A stretch of DNA of 14,830 bases from Thermoplasmata archaeon (GCA_003649845.1 QMTB01000018.1:1-14830), one strand, 5' to 3'; shown: positions 7,655-14,664, numbered from the stretch's first letter. Numbers and translations are program-made. The notes: generated from the letters alone by a model not told the origin.

Positions 7655-9037
7655 GTGTTGGATAGAGCAAAATCTTTAGCAGATATTATAAGAAAACATG
7701 AGGATATACATATTGTTACTCATATTGATGCAGATGGTATAACCTCTGGCGCTATAGCAGTTCAAGCGTTAAGTAGACTTGGTAAAAATTATTCAATTGA
7801 ATTCATCAAACAGCTTGATCCTTCAACTATAGAACGTATTAGAGATGAAAACCATGAACTTGTATGGTTTACTGATCTAGGTAGCAGTATTTCCAATTCA
7901 TCTCTTTCAATGATTATATCTGATCATCATATGTGTACAGATGATTCCAATAGTTTTTTTCATCTAAATCCACATCTATTTGGTCTTGATGGTAGCATCT
8001 ATATTAGTGGAGCTGGAGTAACATATCTAGTAGCTAAGATGCTTGATAGTAATAATATAGATTTATCTGCACTAGCTATAATAGGAGCCTGTGGCGATCT
8101 ACAAGAACATAGATATAGAAGACTTGTAGGTGGAAATAGAGAGATATTGAAAGATGCTATTGATGCTAATGTGGTTAGAGTAGAAACAGATATACAATAT
8201 TTTGGAAGAGAAACACGTCCTATTCATAAATTACTTCAATATTCTACAGATCCTATTATACCAGGTATAAGTGGTTATGAATCCAATAGTTTATCTTTCC
8301 TATATGAGAAGAAGATTTTATTGAAAGATAACAGTAGTTGGAGGAGATGGATTGATCTCAGTAAAGAGGAGAAAAGAATTATACTATCTGGTATAGCTCA
8401 GAGGCTTTTATTGAAAGGTTTTGGTCATAACATGGTTAAAAAACTTATAGGAGAGGTATACACCTTGCCTAGAGAGGAGGTTGGTACAGAGTTACATGAT
8501 GCAAAGGAATTTGCTACTCTACTCAACTCAACTGCTAGATATGGTTACTATGATGTTGGATTACAAGTTTGCCTTGGAGATAGAGATAAATGGCTGAAGA
8601 AAGCTAGGAGTTTACTTAGAGGTCACCGTCAGAATCTAGTAGAAGGTGTACAGTATGTCAAAGGAGAAGGTATTAAACAACGTAGATACCTACAATTCTT
8701 CCATGCAGGTAATGGAGTAAGAGATACTATTGTAGGTATTGTCACAAATATGCTGCTCAATGATTCCAATATAAGAAATGATATACCACTTGTAGGTTTT
8801 GCAGATAAAAACAGTAGAGAGGTTAAAGCATCTATAAGAACTACGCAATCTCTAGTTGATCAAGGAGTTGACCTATCAGTTGCAATCAGAAAAGCAGCTT
8901 CTCATGTAAATGGTGTAGGAGGAGGTCATAGTATAGCTGCAGGGGCAACTATACCAAAAGGAGAAGAAGAGAGATTTCTAGAAGCATTGGAAGAAGAGAT
9001 TAAAACTCAGCTTTCCTCTTCTAAAGATGTTTTATAG
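7655..9037 (+). CDS. Archaeal RecJ-like DHH/DHHA1 nuclease (GAN-type)
   Basis: A 460-residue cytoplasmic phosphoesterase of the archaeal single-strand exonuclease group (COG0608). The motifs of the DHH family are all present, numbered from the GTG start at 7655: THIDADG (D25, D27), D74 in FTDLGSS, the DHH triad D90-H91-H92, and D148 in GACGDLQ. The C-terminal DHHA1 domain shows the substrate-binding GGGH motif (G422-G424, H425) followed by SIAAG. These residues bind two Mn/Mg ions and the nucleic-acid end. Euryarchaeal relatives include GAN, the GINS-associated nuclease of the replisome, so a role in DNA replication or repair is likely; activity on RNA is possible because related archaeal DHH enzymes degrade both. 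No GINS or ribosomal S15 gene adjoins it here. The open frame extends upstream to a TTG at 7640, but the ribosome site supports 7655. Its 3' end overlaps the convergent FKBP gene by 31 bases. Confidence 0.9.
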   Translation: MLDRAKSLADIIRKHEDIHIVTHIDADGITSGAIAVQALSRLGKNYSIEFIKQLDPSTIERIRDENHELVWFTDLGSSISNSSLSMIISDHHMCTDDSNSFFHLNPHLFGLDGSIYISGAGVTYLVAKMLDSNNIDLSALAIIGACGDLQEHRYRRLVGGNREILKDAIDANVVRVETDIQYFGRETRPIHKLLQYSTDPIIPGISGYESNSLSFLYEKKILLKDNSSWRRWIDLSKEEKRIILSGIAQRLLLKGFGHNMVKKLIGEVYTLPREEVGTELHDAKEFATLLNSTARYGYYDVGLQVCLGDRDKWLKKARSLLRGHRQNLVEGVQYVKGEGIKQRRYLQFFHAGNGVRDTIVGIVTNMLLNDSNIRNDIPLVGFADKNSREVKASIRTTQSLVDQGVDLSVAIRKAASHVNGVGGGHSIAAGATIPKGEEERFLEALEEEIKTQLSSSKDVL

Positions 9038-9969
9038 ATGTTTACAATTTCTATGGTAAAATCTAGTGTTTGATTTACAAATTTTATAGAAGGCGCTTCT
9101 GTATTCATAGCTAATATCATATGGGTTTCATTCTTATCAACCACTTTTATATGTAGAAAACCATACATTAGGTTTATACTAGTTGTATATCCTTTATCTA
9201 CTATTGTATGTAATATGAAATGAGTACTATTTTTAACTATTATAACCTCTGTCCAGTTGAAGAGAGGCATAGGAAATGTTGTACCATTCTGCGGAAGTAA
9301 CACATATGTTACATTTGTACCGCTGATATTTGTAATAGTGGCATATAAGGTATCATTTATACCTATCATCCTAGATCCCCAATCAAAGGTGTTATTCAAT
9401 GTTACATTAACATTTGGAAAATAACTAGAAAATACGCTTTTATCTATCTTCTGTGTATCATTTACAACGTAATCTATTGGATAAGGGCTTAATCCATATT
9501 GTTCAGCAAGACTGACATTCCATGTACCATATGCTTTTTCTGGTGGTATAGAAACAGTTTTATTCTCACCTTTCTTCATACCTACAAGTGCTTCTATGAA
9601 ACCAGGTATCATAGAGGAGGTATAATTTTCATAACCCTTTGGAACAGTTAGATTTCCATATGGATTTACAAATATCTTTAGAGCTTGATATGTTCTATTT
9701 GCATTATATATATTCCATTTACGAGCTATATCTTCATAAGATGTATCAAAAACCGTTCCATTACTATGAAATCTACCTATATAGTTGACATCTACACAAT
9801 CTCCAAGTTGAACTGTATTCTCCAAATTAGAGGTAGACTGAAAACTTGGTGGTTTAGAGGGAGCAATGTTACTCCATATATCTCCACCATAAACCATACT
9901 TAGATATAATCCTAATGCACCAGCAATTATCACTACTAATGCTATAGCAGCTATCTTCTCACTTTGCAT
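9007..9969 (-). CDS. Membrane-anchored extracytoplasmic FKBP-type prolyl isomerase
   Basis: A 320-residue FKBP-family peptidyl-prolyl cis-trans isomerase, expected to help proteins fold outside the membrane. Residues 6-27 form a single hydrophobic anchor with no lipobox or obvious cleavage site. The FKBP core begins near residue 53: VNYIGRF (61-67), GTVFDTS (71-77), then IPGFIEALVGMKKGE (121-135) and IPPEKAYG (141-148), all standard. The order and length fit the archaeal long, SlyD-like FKBPs, where an insert-in-flap domain and a C-terminal part follow the core. I counted 17 N-x-S/T sequons in the part after the anchor, a density far above the cytoplasmic proteins of this window (two in the 1174-residue PFOR), which argues for a glycosylated outer-surface protein. 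A TATA box lies about 26 bases before the ATG and there is no Shine-Dalgarno, so a leaderless mRNA is likely. The last 31 bases overlap the convergent nuclease gene. Confidence 0.9.
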   Translation of the reverse strand: MQSEKIAAIALVVIIAGALGLYLSMVYGGDIWSNIAPSKPPSFQSTSNLENTVQLGDCVDVNYIGRFHSNGTVFDTSYEDIARKWNIYNANRTYQALKIFVNPYGNLTVPKGYENYTSSMIPGFIEALVGMKKGENKTVSIPPEKAYGTWNVSLAEQYGLSPYPIDYVVNDTQKIDKSVFSSYFPNVNVTLNNTFDWGSRMIGINDTLYATITNISGTNVTYVLLPQNGTTFPMPLFNWTEVIIVKNSTHFILHTIVDKGYTTSINLMYGFLHIKVVDKNETHMILAMNTEAPSIKFVNQTLDFTIEIVNIYKTSLEEES

Positions 9970-9989
9970 ATCAATGTGAACAGAGACGG

Positions 9990-9999
9990 TATATATTAA
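9990..9999 (-). promoter_or_regulatory. TATA box of the FKBP gene (leaderless)
   Basis: On the minus strand the bases read TTAATATATA, centred about 26 bases before the FKBP ATG at 9969. Archaeal transcription starts about 25 bases after the TATA centre, so the mRNA should begin at or next to the start codon. No GGTG-like ribosome site lies in between. The box sits in the 31-base gap after speB, so FKBP has its own promoter although read-through from speB is possible. Confidence 0.6.
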
Positions 10000-10000
10000 C

Positions 10001-10876
10001 CTAATCCTTTTTTTTCTTCTCCAGCCATATAGATTCTATAATATATCTAATTAGTTTAGCTGCTAGAATAGATGTTTCACCATGATCAAATGGGGGACAA
10101 ACCTCTACGATATCTAAACCTATAATATTAGAATTTATAGGATCTATACTTTTTATTATATCAAAAGGTTTTAATCCAAAAGGTTCTGGTGTACCAGTTC
10201 CAGGTGCATAGGCTGGATCAAATACATCTATATCTATGGTTAGATATACATCTCTATCCTCTATCTCCCTTTTAATCTCTTCTATGATACCTTCAATTCC
10301 CCTATTATATACATCTAGAATGTCATAGAATCTAAGTTTTTTCTTTGTTGCTTCTTCAAACTCTAATTGATCAGCAGATCTTACTCCTATGATAAAAATA
10401 TTCTCTACACCTATATGTTCAGATAATCTACGTATAACACATGCATGATTATATAATTCATCTTGATATTTATCTCGGAAATCAAGATGGGCATCAAAAA
10501 CTATGACAACTGTATCTTTAGGAAAAGCCGAAACTATACCTATTGTTGTAGAATGTTCTCCTCCTATTCCAATTGGTATCTTATTGTTTTTTAATAGATA
10601 TTCAGTGAATTTCCTAGTTTTCTTAACCATCTCTTCTGGTTTATCATTATTATTAATCGGTAGGTTACCATAGTCATGAACAGGTATATCTTTAAAATTT
10701 AAGCCATTTAATATATCAAAAGCTTCAAAATTCCAGCTGGCTTCTCTTATGCTATCTGGTGCTTCTTTTGCACCGCTTCTAAAAGAAACTGTTCTATCAT
10801 AGGGTATACCAAATAATACAAATAATGCTTCTCTGAAATCTGTTTCTGCATCGGCGAAATAAGAAGGGAAATCCAT
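10001..10876 (-). CDS. speB: Agmatinase/ureohydrolase family enzyme SpeB
   Basis: A 291-residue ureohydrolase expected to hydrolyse agmatine, or an aminopropyl derivative of it, to urea and the amine in polyamine synthesis. All binuclear manganese ligands are visible: H108 in GGEHS, D128, H130 and D132 in DAHLDFRD, and D215 and D217 in TIDIDVFDP. The loop APGTGTPEP (224-232) and the C-terminal EVCPPFDHGETS (258-269) are typical of agmatinases. NHACVIRR (143-150) is the usual position of the substrate-loop His. Length is normal. The gene starts 3 bases after the aIF5A stop, so the two are surely cotranscribed. That link has a biochemical reading: aIF5A needs a polyamine-derived hypusine, and in Haloferax agmatinase has been proposed to take part in an agmatine-based modification of aIF5A. 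Whether the substrate here is free agmatine, N1-aminopropylagmatine or modified aIF5A cannot be told from sequence. Confidence 0.92.
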   Translation of the reverse strand: MDFPSYFADAETDFREALFVLFGIPYDRTVSFRSGAKEAPDSIREASWNFEAFDILNGLNFKDIPVHDYGNLPINNNDKPEEMVKKTRKFTEYLLKNNKIPIGIGGEHSTTIGIVSAFPKDTVVIVFDAHLDFRDKYQDELYNHACVIRRLSEHIGVENIFIIGVRSADQLEFEEATKKKLRFYDILDVYNRGIEGIIEEIKREIEDRDVYLTIDIDVFDPAYAPGTGTPEPFGLKPFDIIKSIDPINSNIIGLDIVEVCPPFDHGETSILAAKLIRYIIESIWLEKKKKD

Positions 10877-10879
10877 AAT

Positions 10880-11263
10880 TTATACTCTAGTAATCTTCCT
10901 TCTACCAAGCGCTTCTAAATACTGTATCTCTTTACCTGCTTCCAATTGCCCTTTGAATTCATCTGGTATAGGCATATCAAAAGTTTCATAGGTTTCCATA
11001 TCCATGAGTTGTACAGTGTCACCCATAACAGCTATAACTTGAGCAGTTCCTTTATTAATAATAGGTACACTCACTTTATGAGTCACAGGGTGAACTATAC
11101 TTCTCTTTTGTTGGTCGAATACTCCAATGGCTTCAATCCTAGCTTTTGCTTCTCCATGTTTCCCTGGTTTCGATGTTGATATGCTAACTATTTTACAGGG
11201 TTCATCATCTATTATTATATACCTATTTATCTTAAGTGTCCTAACCTCTGCTAGCTCTTTCAT
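10880..11263 (-). CDS. eif5A: Translation initiation factor 5A (aIF5A)
   Basis: The archaeal eIF5A/EF-P homologue, which binds near the ribosomal P/E sites and relieves stalling, for example at proline-rich stretches. From the preferred ATG at 11263 it has 127 residues. The N-terminal SH3-like domain carries the hypusine loop SKPGKHGEAK, where K35 (within GKHG) is the modified lysine. The C-terminal OB fold follows, with VIAVMGDTVQLMD and ending KITRV, as in other archaea. The reading frame continues 7 codons upstream to a GTG at 11284, inside the preceding gene. I prefer ATG 11263 because GAGGT lies 8 bases before it, because EVRTLK then begins at the usual distance from the N terminus, and because it removes an overlap of 17 bases. 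It sits between a small EF-Tu domain-2 gene (4 bases upstream) and speB (3 bases downstream), a tight operon. Confidence 0.95.
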   Translation of the reverse strand: MKELAEVRTLKINRYIIIDDEPCKIVSISTSKPGKHGEAKARIEAIGVFDQQKRSIVHPVTHKVSVPIINKGTAQVIAVMGDTVQLMDMETYETFDMPIPDEFKGQLEAGKEIQYLEALGRRKITRV

Positions 11264-11267
11264 ATTT

Positions 11268-11534
11268 TCATACCTCATCTTCACTTACTTTATAAACTAT
11301 ATCATTTTCACGTACTCTTTCTTTGACTTTTATACCTACATCGTCACCAACGGTTACCCTATCAACAGGTTTTCTATCAATTTCCATGCTCTCTACTTTC
11401 TGAGTAAAATCTGTATGTTTTCCAACAAAATGTATGGTATCACCAATCTTTAATTCGCCATTGGTGATTCTAACAGCTGCAACACCTACTTTAGTGAAGA
11501 AATGATCTACAACTCCTATTTTTTCTTCTATCAT
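11268..11534 (-). CDS. Free-standing EF-Tu domain 2-like beta-barrel protein
   Basis: An 88-residue protein that resembles domain 2 of translational GTPases and nothing else. The pattern GVVDHFFTKVGVAAVRI (7-23), KIGDTIHFVG (29-38), a central EIDRKPVDRV stretch (51-60) and VGDDVGIKV (62-70) is that of the GTP_EFTU_D2 barrel. There is no G domain: no GxxxxGK, DxxG or NKxD motif. Small archaeal 'elongation factor-like' proteins of this kind exist but their role is not established to my knowledge. In full factors this barrel contacts 16S rRNA or aminoacyl-tRNA, so RNA or ribosome binding is a reasonable guess. The ATG at 11534 has AGGTG 5 bases upstream. That site lies in a short perfect hairpin (11542-11554). 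The stop is 4 bases from the aIF5A ATG, so both are translated from one mRNA, and the aIF5A ribosome site lies just before this gene's stop. Confidence 0.8.
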   Translation of the reverse strand: MIEEKIGVVDHFFTKVGVAAVRITNGELKIGDTIHFVGKHTDFTQKVESMEIDRKPVDRVTVGDDVGIKVKERVRENDIVYKVSEDEV

Positions 11535-11539
11535 TATAA

Positions 11540-11554
11540 CACCTGTCTAACAGG
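11540..11554 (-). promoter_or_regulatory. Shine-Dalgarno of the EF-Tu domain-2 gene, overlapped by a small hairpin
   Basis: On the minus strand CCTGT-TAG-ACAGG forms a perfect 5-bp stem with a 3-base loop, and the AGGTG ribosome site begins in the 3' arm of that stem. When folded, the hairpin would hide part of the site. This may be chance or a simple translational control; the stem is short. Confidence 0.35.
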
Positions 11555-11590
11555 GAATAACATAGGATGTACTTAAAAATTAGTTTCTTT

Positions 11591-11911
11591 TTAATCTTTC
11601 TCAACGATTTCATATATCGCTTTCTTCCCATGTTTTGTACATATGAAAGCTTCCCATCTTGAATCCCATTCCATAGGGTTGCCACATACTGGACAGGCTA
11701 GATTCACGATTATCTCCCTATGTTGCTTTGTTTTTGTTTTTAAAACCTCTACCTTTATTTTCTCAGTTGGATTTAGAGAATCCATAACCCATACTTCTCC
11801 ATCAGGTGGAAGAAAAGGTGTATTATCAACCTTCATTCTTTTTTTCCTATAAGCTTTCATCTGCTGCTTAAATTTTTCCTGCATTGTTTGTCTTCGACCC
11901 ATAGATACCAT
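11591..11911 (-). CDS. Hypothetical zinc-ribbon protein (basic N terminus)
   Basis: A 106-residue protein I cannot assign to a named family. The N-terminal third is strongly basic and likely helical (MQEKFKQQMKAYRKKRMK, about 10-27), then comes PFLPPDGEVWVMDSLNP (32-48) and a beta-rich middle. The C-terminal part has CPVCG and, some 18 residues later, CTKHGKK: three Cys and one His, spaced as a C2-CH zinc ribbon. No membrane segment. The composition suggests a nucleic-acid or ribosome-binding protein. It is the first gene of the minus-strand cluster that continues with the EF-Tu domain-2 protein, aIF5A and SpeB, 56 bases before the second gene. The ATG at 11911 has a TATA-like box (CTTTATTC on the minus strand, 11933-11940) about 26 bases upstream and no Shine-Dalgarno, so the mRNA is probably leaderless; a second in-frame ATG is three codons on. 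It diverges from hel308 across a 60-base gap. Confidence 0.8.
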   Translation of the reverse strand: MVSMGRRQTMQEKFKQQMKAYRKKRMKVDNTPFLPPDGEVWVMDSLNPTEKIKVEVLKTKTKQHREIIVNLACPVCGNPMEWDSRWEAFICTKHGKKAIYEIVEKD

Positions 11912-11932
11912 AAATGTAATTTATCAACTGTT

Positions 11933-11940
11933 GAATAAAG
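11933..11940 (-). promoter_or_regulatory. Candidate TATA box of the aIF5A cluster
   Basis: Read on the minus strand this is CTTTATTC, centred about 26 bases before the ATG at 11911, the distance expected for leaderless initiation. The same 60-base divergent gap (11912-11971) must hold the hel308 promoter, for which I see no clear box; the A/T block 11934-11945 could serve both directions. Confidence 0.4.
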
Positions 11941-11971
11941 TTTTTGACATAGTTCATATTATGATCTTGCT

Positions 11972-14137
11972 ATGAATGTAGATGAGATACCCATTGATCC
12001 AAAGATCCTTGATTTATTTCATTCTCAAGGTATTACAAAACTTTATCCTCCACAAAAGGAGGCTATGTCATATATATTAGATAAGAAGAATGTTTTATTA
12101 TCTATTCCAACCGCTAGTGGAAAAACATTGGTTGCCTATATAGCTATTTTAAATAGATTATTATCTGAAGATGGAAAAGCTCTCTATGTAGTACCTCTGA
12201 TTGCTTTAGCTAGGGAGAAATATGAAGAATTACAGTTATTTAAACAAGTTGGTTTAAAAATAGGTATATCGACAGGTGATTACGATGAATCGGATCCACA
12301 TTTATCTAGATATGATATAATTGTTTGCACTTCTGAAAAGGCAGATTCTCTACTAAGACATGGAGTAAAATGGATTAAAAAAGTAAAGGTATTAGTGGTA
12401 GATGAGATTCATCTCATCCATGATCCTGATAGGGGTCCTACTCTAGAGGTTCTTATAGCTAGATTTAGAGCTTTGAATCCAGATACACAGATTATTGGTT
12501 TATCAGCTACTATTAGAAACGCTGATGAACTTGGTAGATGGCTTAATGCAGAGGTGATTCACTCTGAATGGCGTCCAGTGATTCTAAGAGAGGGGATATA
12601 TTGTAGAGGATATATCACTTATAGGGATGGAGAGATAAAAGAGATTCCTGGTTCAGAAAGAAATCCGATTCTTCGTTTAGTTTCCCAGTCTCTAGATAAT
12701 AATGGGCAGGTATTAGTTTTTGTTAACACCCGTAGATCAACTGTTTCAGTGGCTCAACATCTAGGTAAAATAGTTGAGAAAACCTTATCTAAAGAAGAAA
12801 AGAAATTATTAGAGGATATATCCTCTTCTCTAAAAGAACAGACAGAACAAACTTCTATAGATAAAATATTATCTAGATGTATAAAACAAGGAGTTGCTTT
12901 TCATCATGCTGGTTTATCCAGCTTTCAACGTAGATTAGTTGAAAAGAATTTTAAGAAACGTATAATAAAATGTGTTGTTGCAACACCTACACTTGCAGCA
13001 GGAGTTAATATACCTGCACAGAGAGTGATAATAAGAGATCTATGGAGATATGATCCACTTTATGGTATGGTACCTATACCTGTTTTAGAATATAAACAAC
13101 AAGCAGGACGCGCTGGACGTCCACAGTATGATAAATATGGAGAGGCAATAACTATCGCCAAAGATGAAAATGCAAAAGAAGAGATATTAAATTCTTATAT
13201 ATATGGAGAGGTAGAACCCATCTATTCAAAACTTGGAAGTAGAGCATCTCTAAGAACCCATCTATTAGCAGCTATATCAACTGGTTTTGTAAATAACATA
13301 GAGGATATCTATAGGTTTATAGAGAGTACCTTTTATGCGTGTCAATCTAACCCTTTTACTTTACGTGATTTAATAGATGAAGCCATTACATTCTTGGAGA
13401 AAAATGAGTTTATATTATCAGATGGAGATATCTTTAAACCCACATTGTTTGGTAGGCAAACCTCTTTTCTATATGTTGATCCAATGTCTGCTTTAACAAT
13501 TAGAAAAGGTTTGGAGAATATTGAAACACAGGAGATCTCAGAGTTATCCTTTCTACATATTGTTTGTTCAACACCAGATGTGAGATCCCTCTACCTTAGG
13601 AGGAATGATGAATGGGTAGAAGAAACATTAGATCAATATAGAGACTCTCTATTGGTAGAGGTGCCTTCTCCATGGGAAGATGAATATGAATGGTTTTTAA
13701 GTGATCTAAAAACAGCTTTATTGATCTTAGATTGGATTGAAGAGAAGACAGAAGATGAATTGGTAAATAAATATGGAGTTGGACCAGGTGATATCCATAG
13801 TATAATTGAAACTGTTCAATGGATTCTACATGCAACTAGAGAATTCGCTCGTCTTTATAATTTCAGTTATGTTTCTTTTTTAAATGATCTAATTATGCGT
13901 GTACGTTATGGTTGTAAAAAAGAGTTATTAAACCTAGTTTCACTTAAAGGAATTGGACGGGTTAGAGCAAGGGCTTTATTCAACGAAGGTTTCAAAACGA
14001 TAAATGATCTAAGAGCTGTACCCATTAGTAGATTAGCAGAGATACCAACTATTGGACATGGTATAGCAAAGAGTATTAAACAACAACTTAATGAGATAAA
14101 ACAAGGAGAAACCAATGTAGAGGAATACTATAGGTGA
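11972..14137 (+). CDS. hel308: Hel308-family ATP-dependent DNA helicase
   Basis: A 721-residue superfamily 2 helicase that unwinds forked and lagging-strand DNA 3' to 5' at stalled replication forks. Motifs in order: Q motif LYPPQKEAM (24-32); Walker A SIPTASGKT (44-52, K51); DEIH box (144-147); SAT (178-180); FVNTRRS of motif IV; FHHAGLSSFQRR; ATPTLAAGVNIPAQR of motif V; and QQAGRAGR of motif VI (376-383, R380 and R383). After the two RecA folds come a winged helix, a helical ratchet domain (about 500-640) and a C-terminal helix-hairpin-helix region (about 655-705) with LKGIGRVRA and IPTIGHGIA. The length and domain set are normal for archaeal Hel308. No Shine-Dalgarno is evident before the ATG at 11972. 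Its stop codon overlaps the start of cgi121 (GTGA), so the two genes are translationally coupled. Confidence 0.96.
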   Translation: MNVDEIPIDPKILDLFHSQGITKLYPPQKEAMSYILDKKNVLLSIPTASGKTLVAYIAILNRLLSEDGKALYVVPLIALAREKYEELQLFKQVGLKIGISTGDYDESDPHLSRYDIIVCTSEKADSLLRHGVKWIKKVKVLVVDEIHLIHDPDRGPTLEVLIARFRALNPDTQIIGLSATIRNADELGRWLNAEVIHSEWRPVILREGIYCRGYITYRDGEIKEIPGSERNPILRLVSQSLDNNGQVLVFVNTRRSTVSVAQHLGKIVEKTLSKEEKKLLEDISSSLKEQTEQTSIDKILSRCIKQGVAFHHAGLSSFQRRLVEKNFKKRIIKCVVATPTLAAGVNIPAQRVIIRDLWRYDPLYGMVPIPVLEYKQQAGRAGRPQYDKYGEAITIAKDENAKEEILNSYIYGEVEPIYSKLGSRASLRTHLLAAISTGFVNNIEDIYRFIESTFYACQSNPFTLRDLIDEAITFLEKNEFILSDGDIFKPTLFGRQTSFLYVDPMSALTIRKGLENIETQEISELSFLHIVCSTPDVRSLYLRRNDEWVEETLDQYRDSLLVEVPSPWEDEYEWFLSDLKTALLILDWIEEKTEDELVNKYGVGPGDIHSIIETVQWILHATREFARLYNFSYVSFLNDLIMRVRYGCKKELLNLVSLKGIGRVRARALFNEGFKTINDLRAVPISRLAEIPTIGHGIAKSIKQQLNEIKQGETNVEEYYR

Positions 14138-14661
14138 TTGGTTTGAATCTAAATATAGTTGGAGGAAAAGTTGATATTATAAACCTTAATGATTTTATGA
14201 ATTCTATTAAAAAATTTTCAGATAAATATGATATAATTATTCAAACGTTTGATGCAAACTTGATTTATGGGAGAGATCATATACTATCTGCTGTTAGTCA
14301 TGCAATTAGATCTATGGAAGAAAGAAGAAATCGTACAAACTCTCTAGGTATGGAGATTTTATTATATGCTGCAGGTGAAAGACAACTTAAAAATGCTATA
14401 TCAAAGATAGGTGTAAAAGAAGGAGAGAATAAAGATATAATTCTATTACTTCTAGATTTATCTAATAAATATAATTTATCTAAAATTACATCTGAGATTC
14501 TAGGAACTCTAGGTATACATCGAGATGATTCTGTTATAGATGGAGATTTAGAAACATTGATAAGATTTGGTATCAAACAAGAGGAGATTGATACCATCAC
14601 GAAACATAAATATGGGGATCTCATTCTGGAAAAGATAGCTCTAGTAGATGTAATGAAATAA
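14134..14661 (+). CDS. cgi121: KEOPS complex subunit Cgi121
   Basis: A 175-residue Cgi121/TPRKB-family subunit of KEOPS, the complex that makes the t6A modification at A37 of ANN-decoding tRNAs; Cgi121 binds the tRNA CCA end and holds Bud32. Evidence is the match to the family core: a DANLIYGRDHILSAV stretch (40-54), then the signature LGMEILLYAAGERQLKNAI (71-89), KIGVKEG, and the C-terminal ILEKIALVDV. The gene overlaps the hel308 stop by 4 bases (GTGA). Two starts are possible: GTG at 14134, with GAGG 10 bases upstream, or TTG at 14143, whose GGTGAT at 14133-14138 has the same placement as the PFOR ribosome site. The protein would be 172 residues from TTG. I list the longer form. Its stop is only 3 bases from the tRNA-Arg gene. 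Adjacency of hel308 and cgi121 recurs in Euryarchaeota. Confidence 0.92.
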   Translation: MIGLNLNIVGGKVDIINLNDFMNSIKKFSDKYDIIIQTFDANLIYGRDHILSAVSHAIRSMEERRNRTNSLGMEILLYAAGERQLKNAISKIGVKEGENKDIILLLLDLSNKYNLSKITSEILGTLGIHRDDSVIDGDLETLIRFGIKQEEIDTITKHKYGDLILEKIALVDVMK

Positions 14662-14664
14662 AAA

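Noticed and set aside
11264..11284. Upstream GTG (11284) or ATG (11278) starts for aIF5A
   Set aside because: They lie inside the preceding gene, lack ribosome sites, and the GAGGT at the right distance points to ATG 11263, which gives the usual family N terminus.
11127..11453. 108-residue plus-strand open frame over aIF5A and the EF-Tu domain-2 gene
   Set aside because: Phe/Tyr/Ser-rich shadow translation opposite two supported genes; it looks hydrophobic only because of AT-rich composition.
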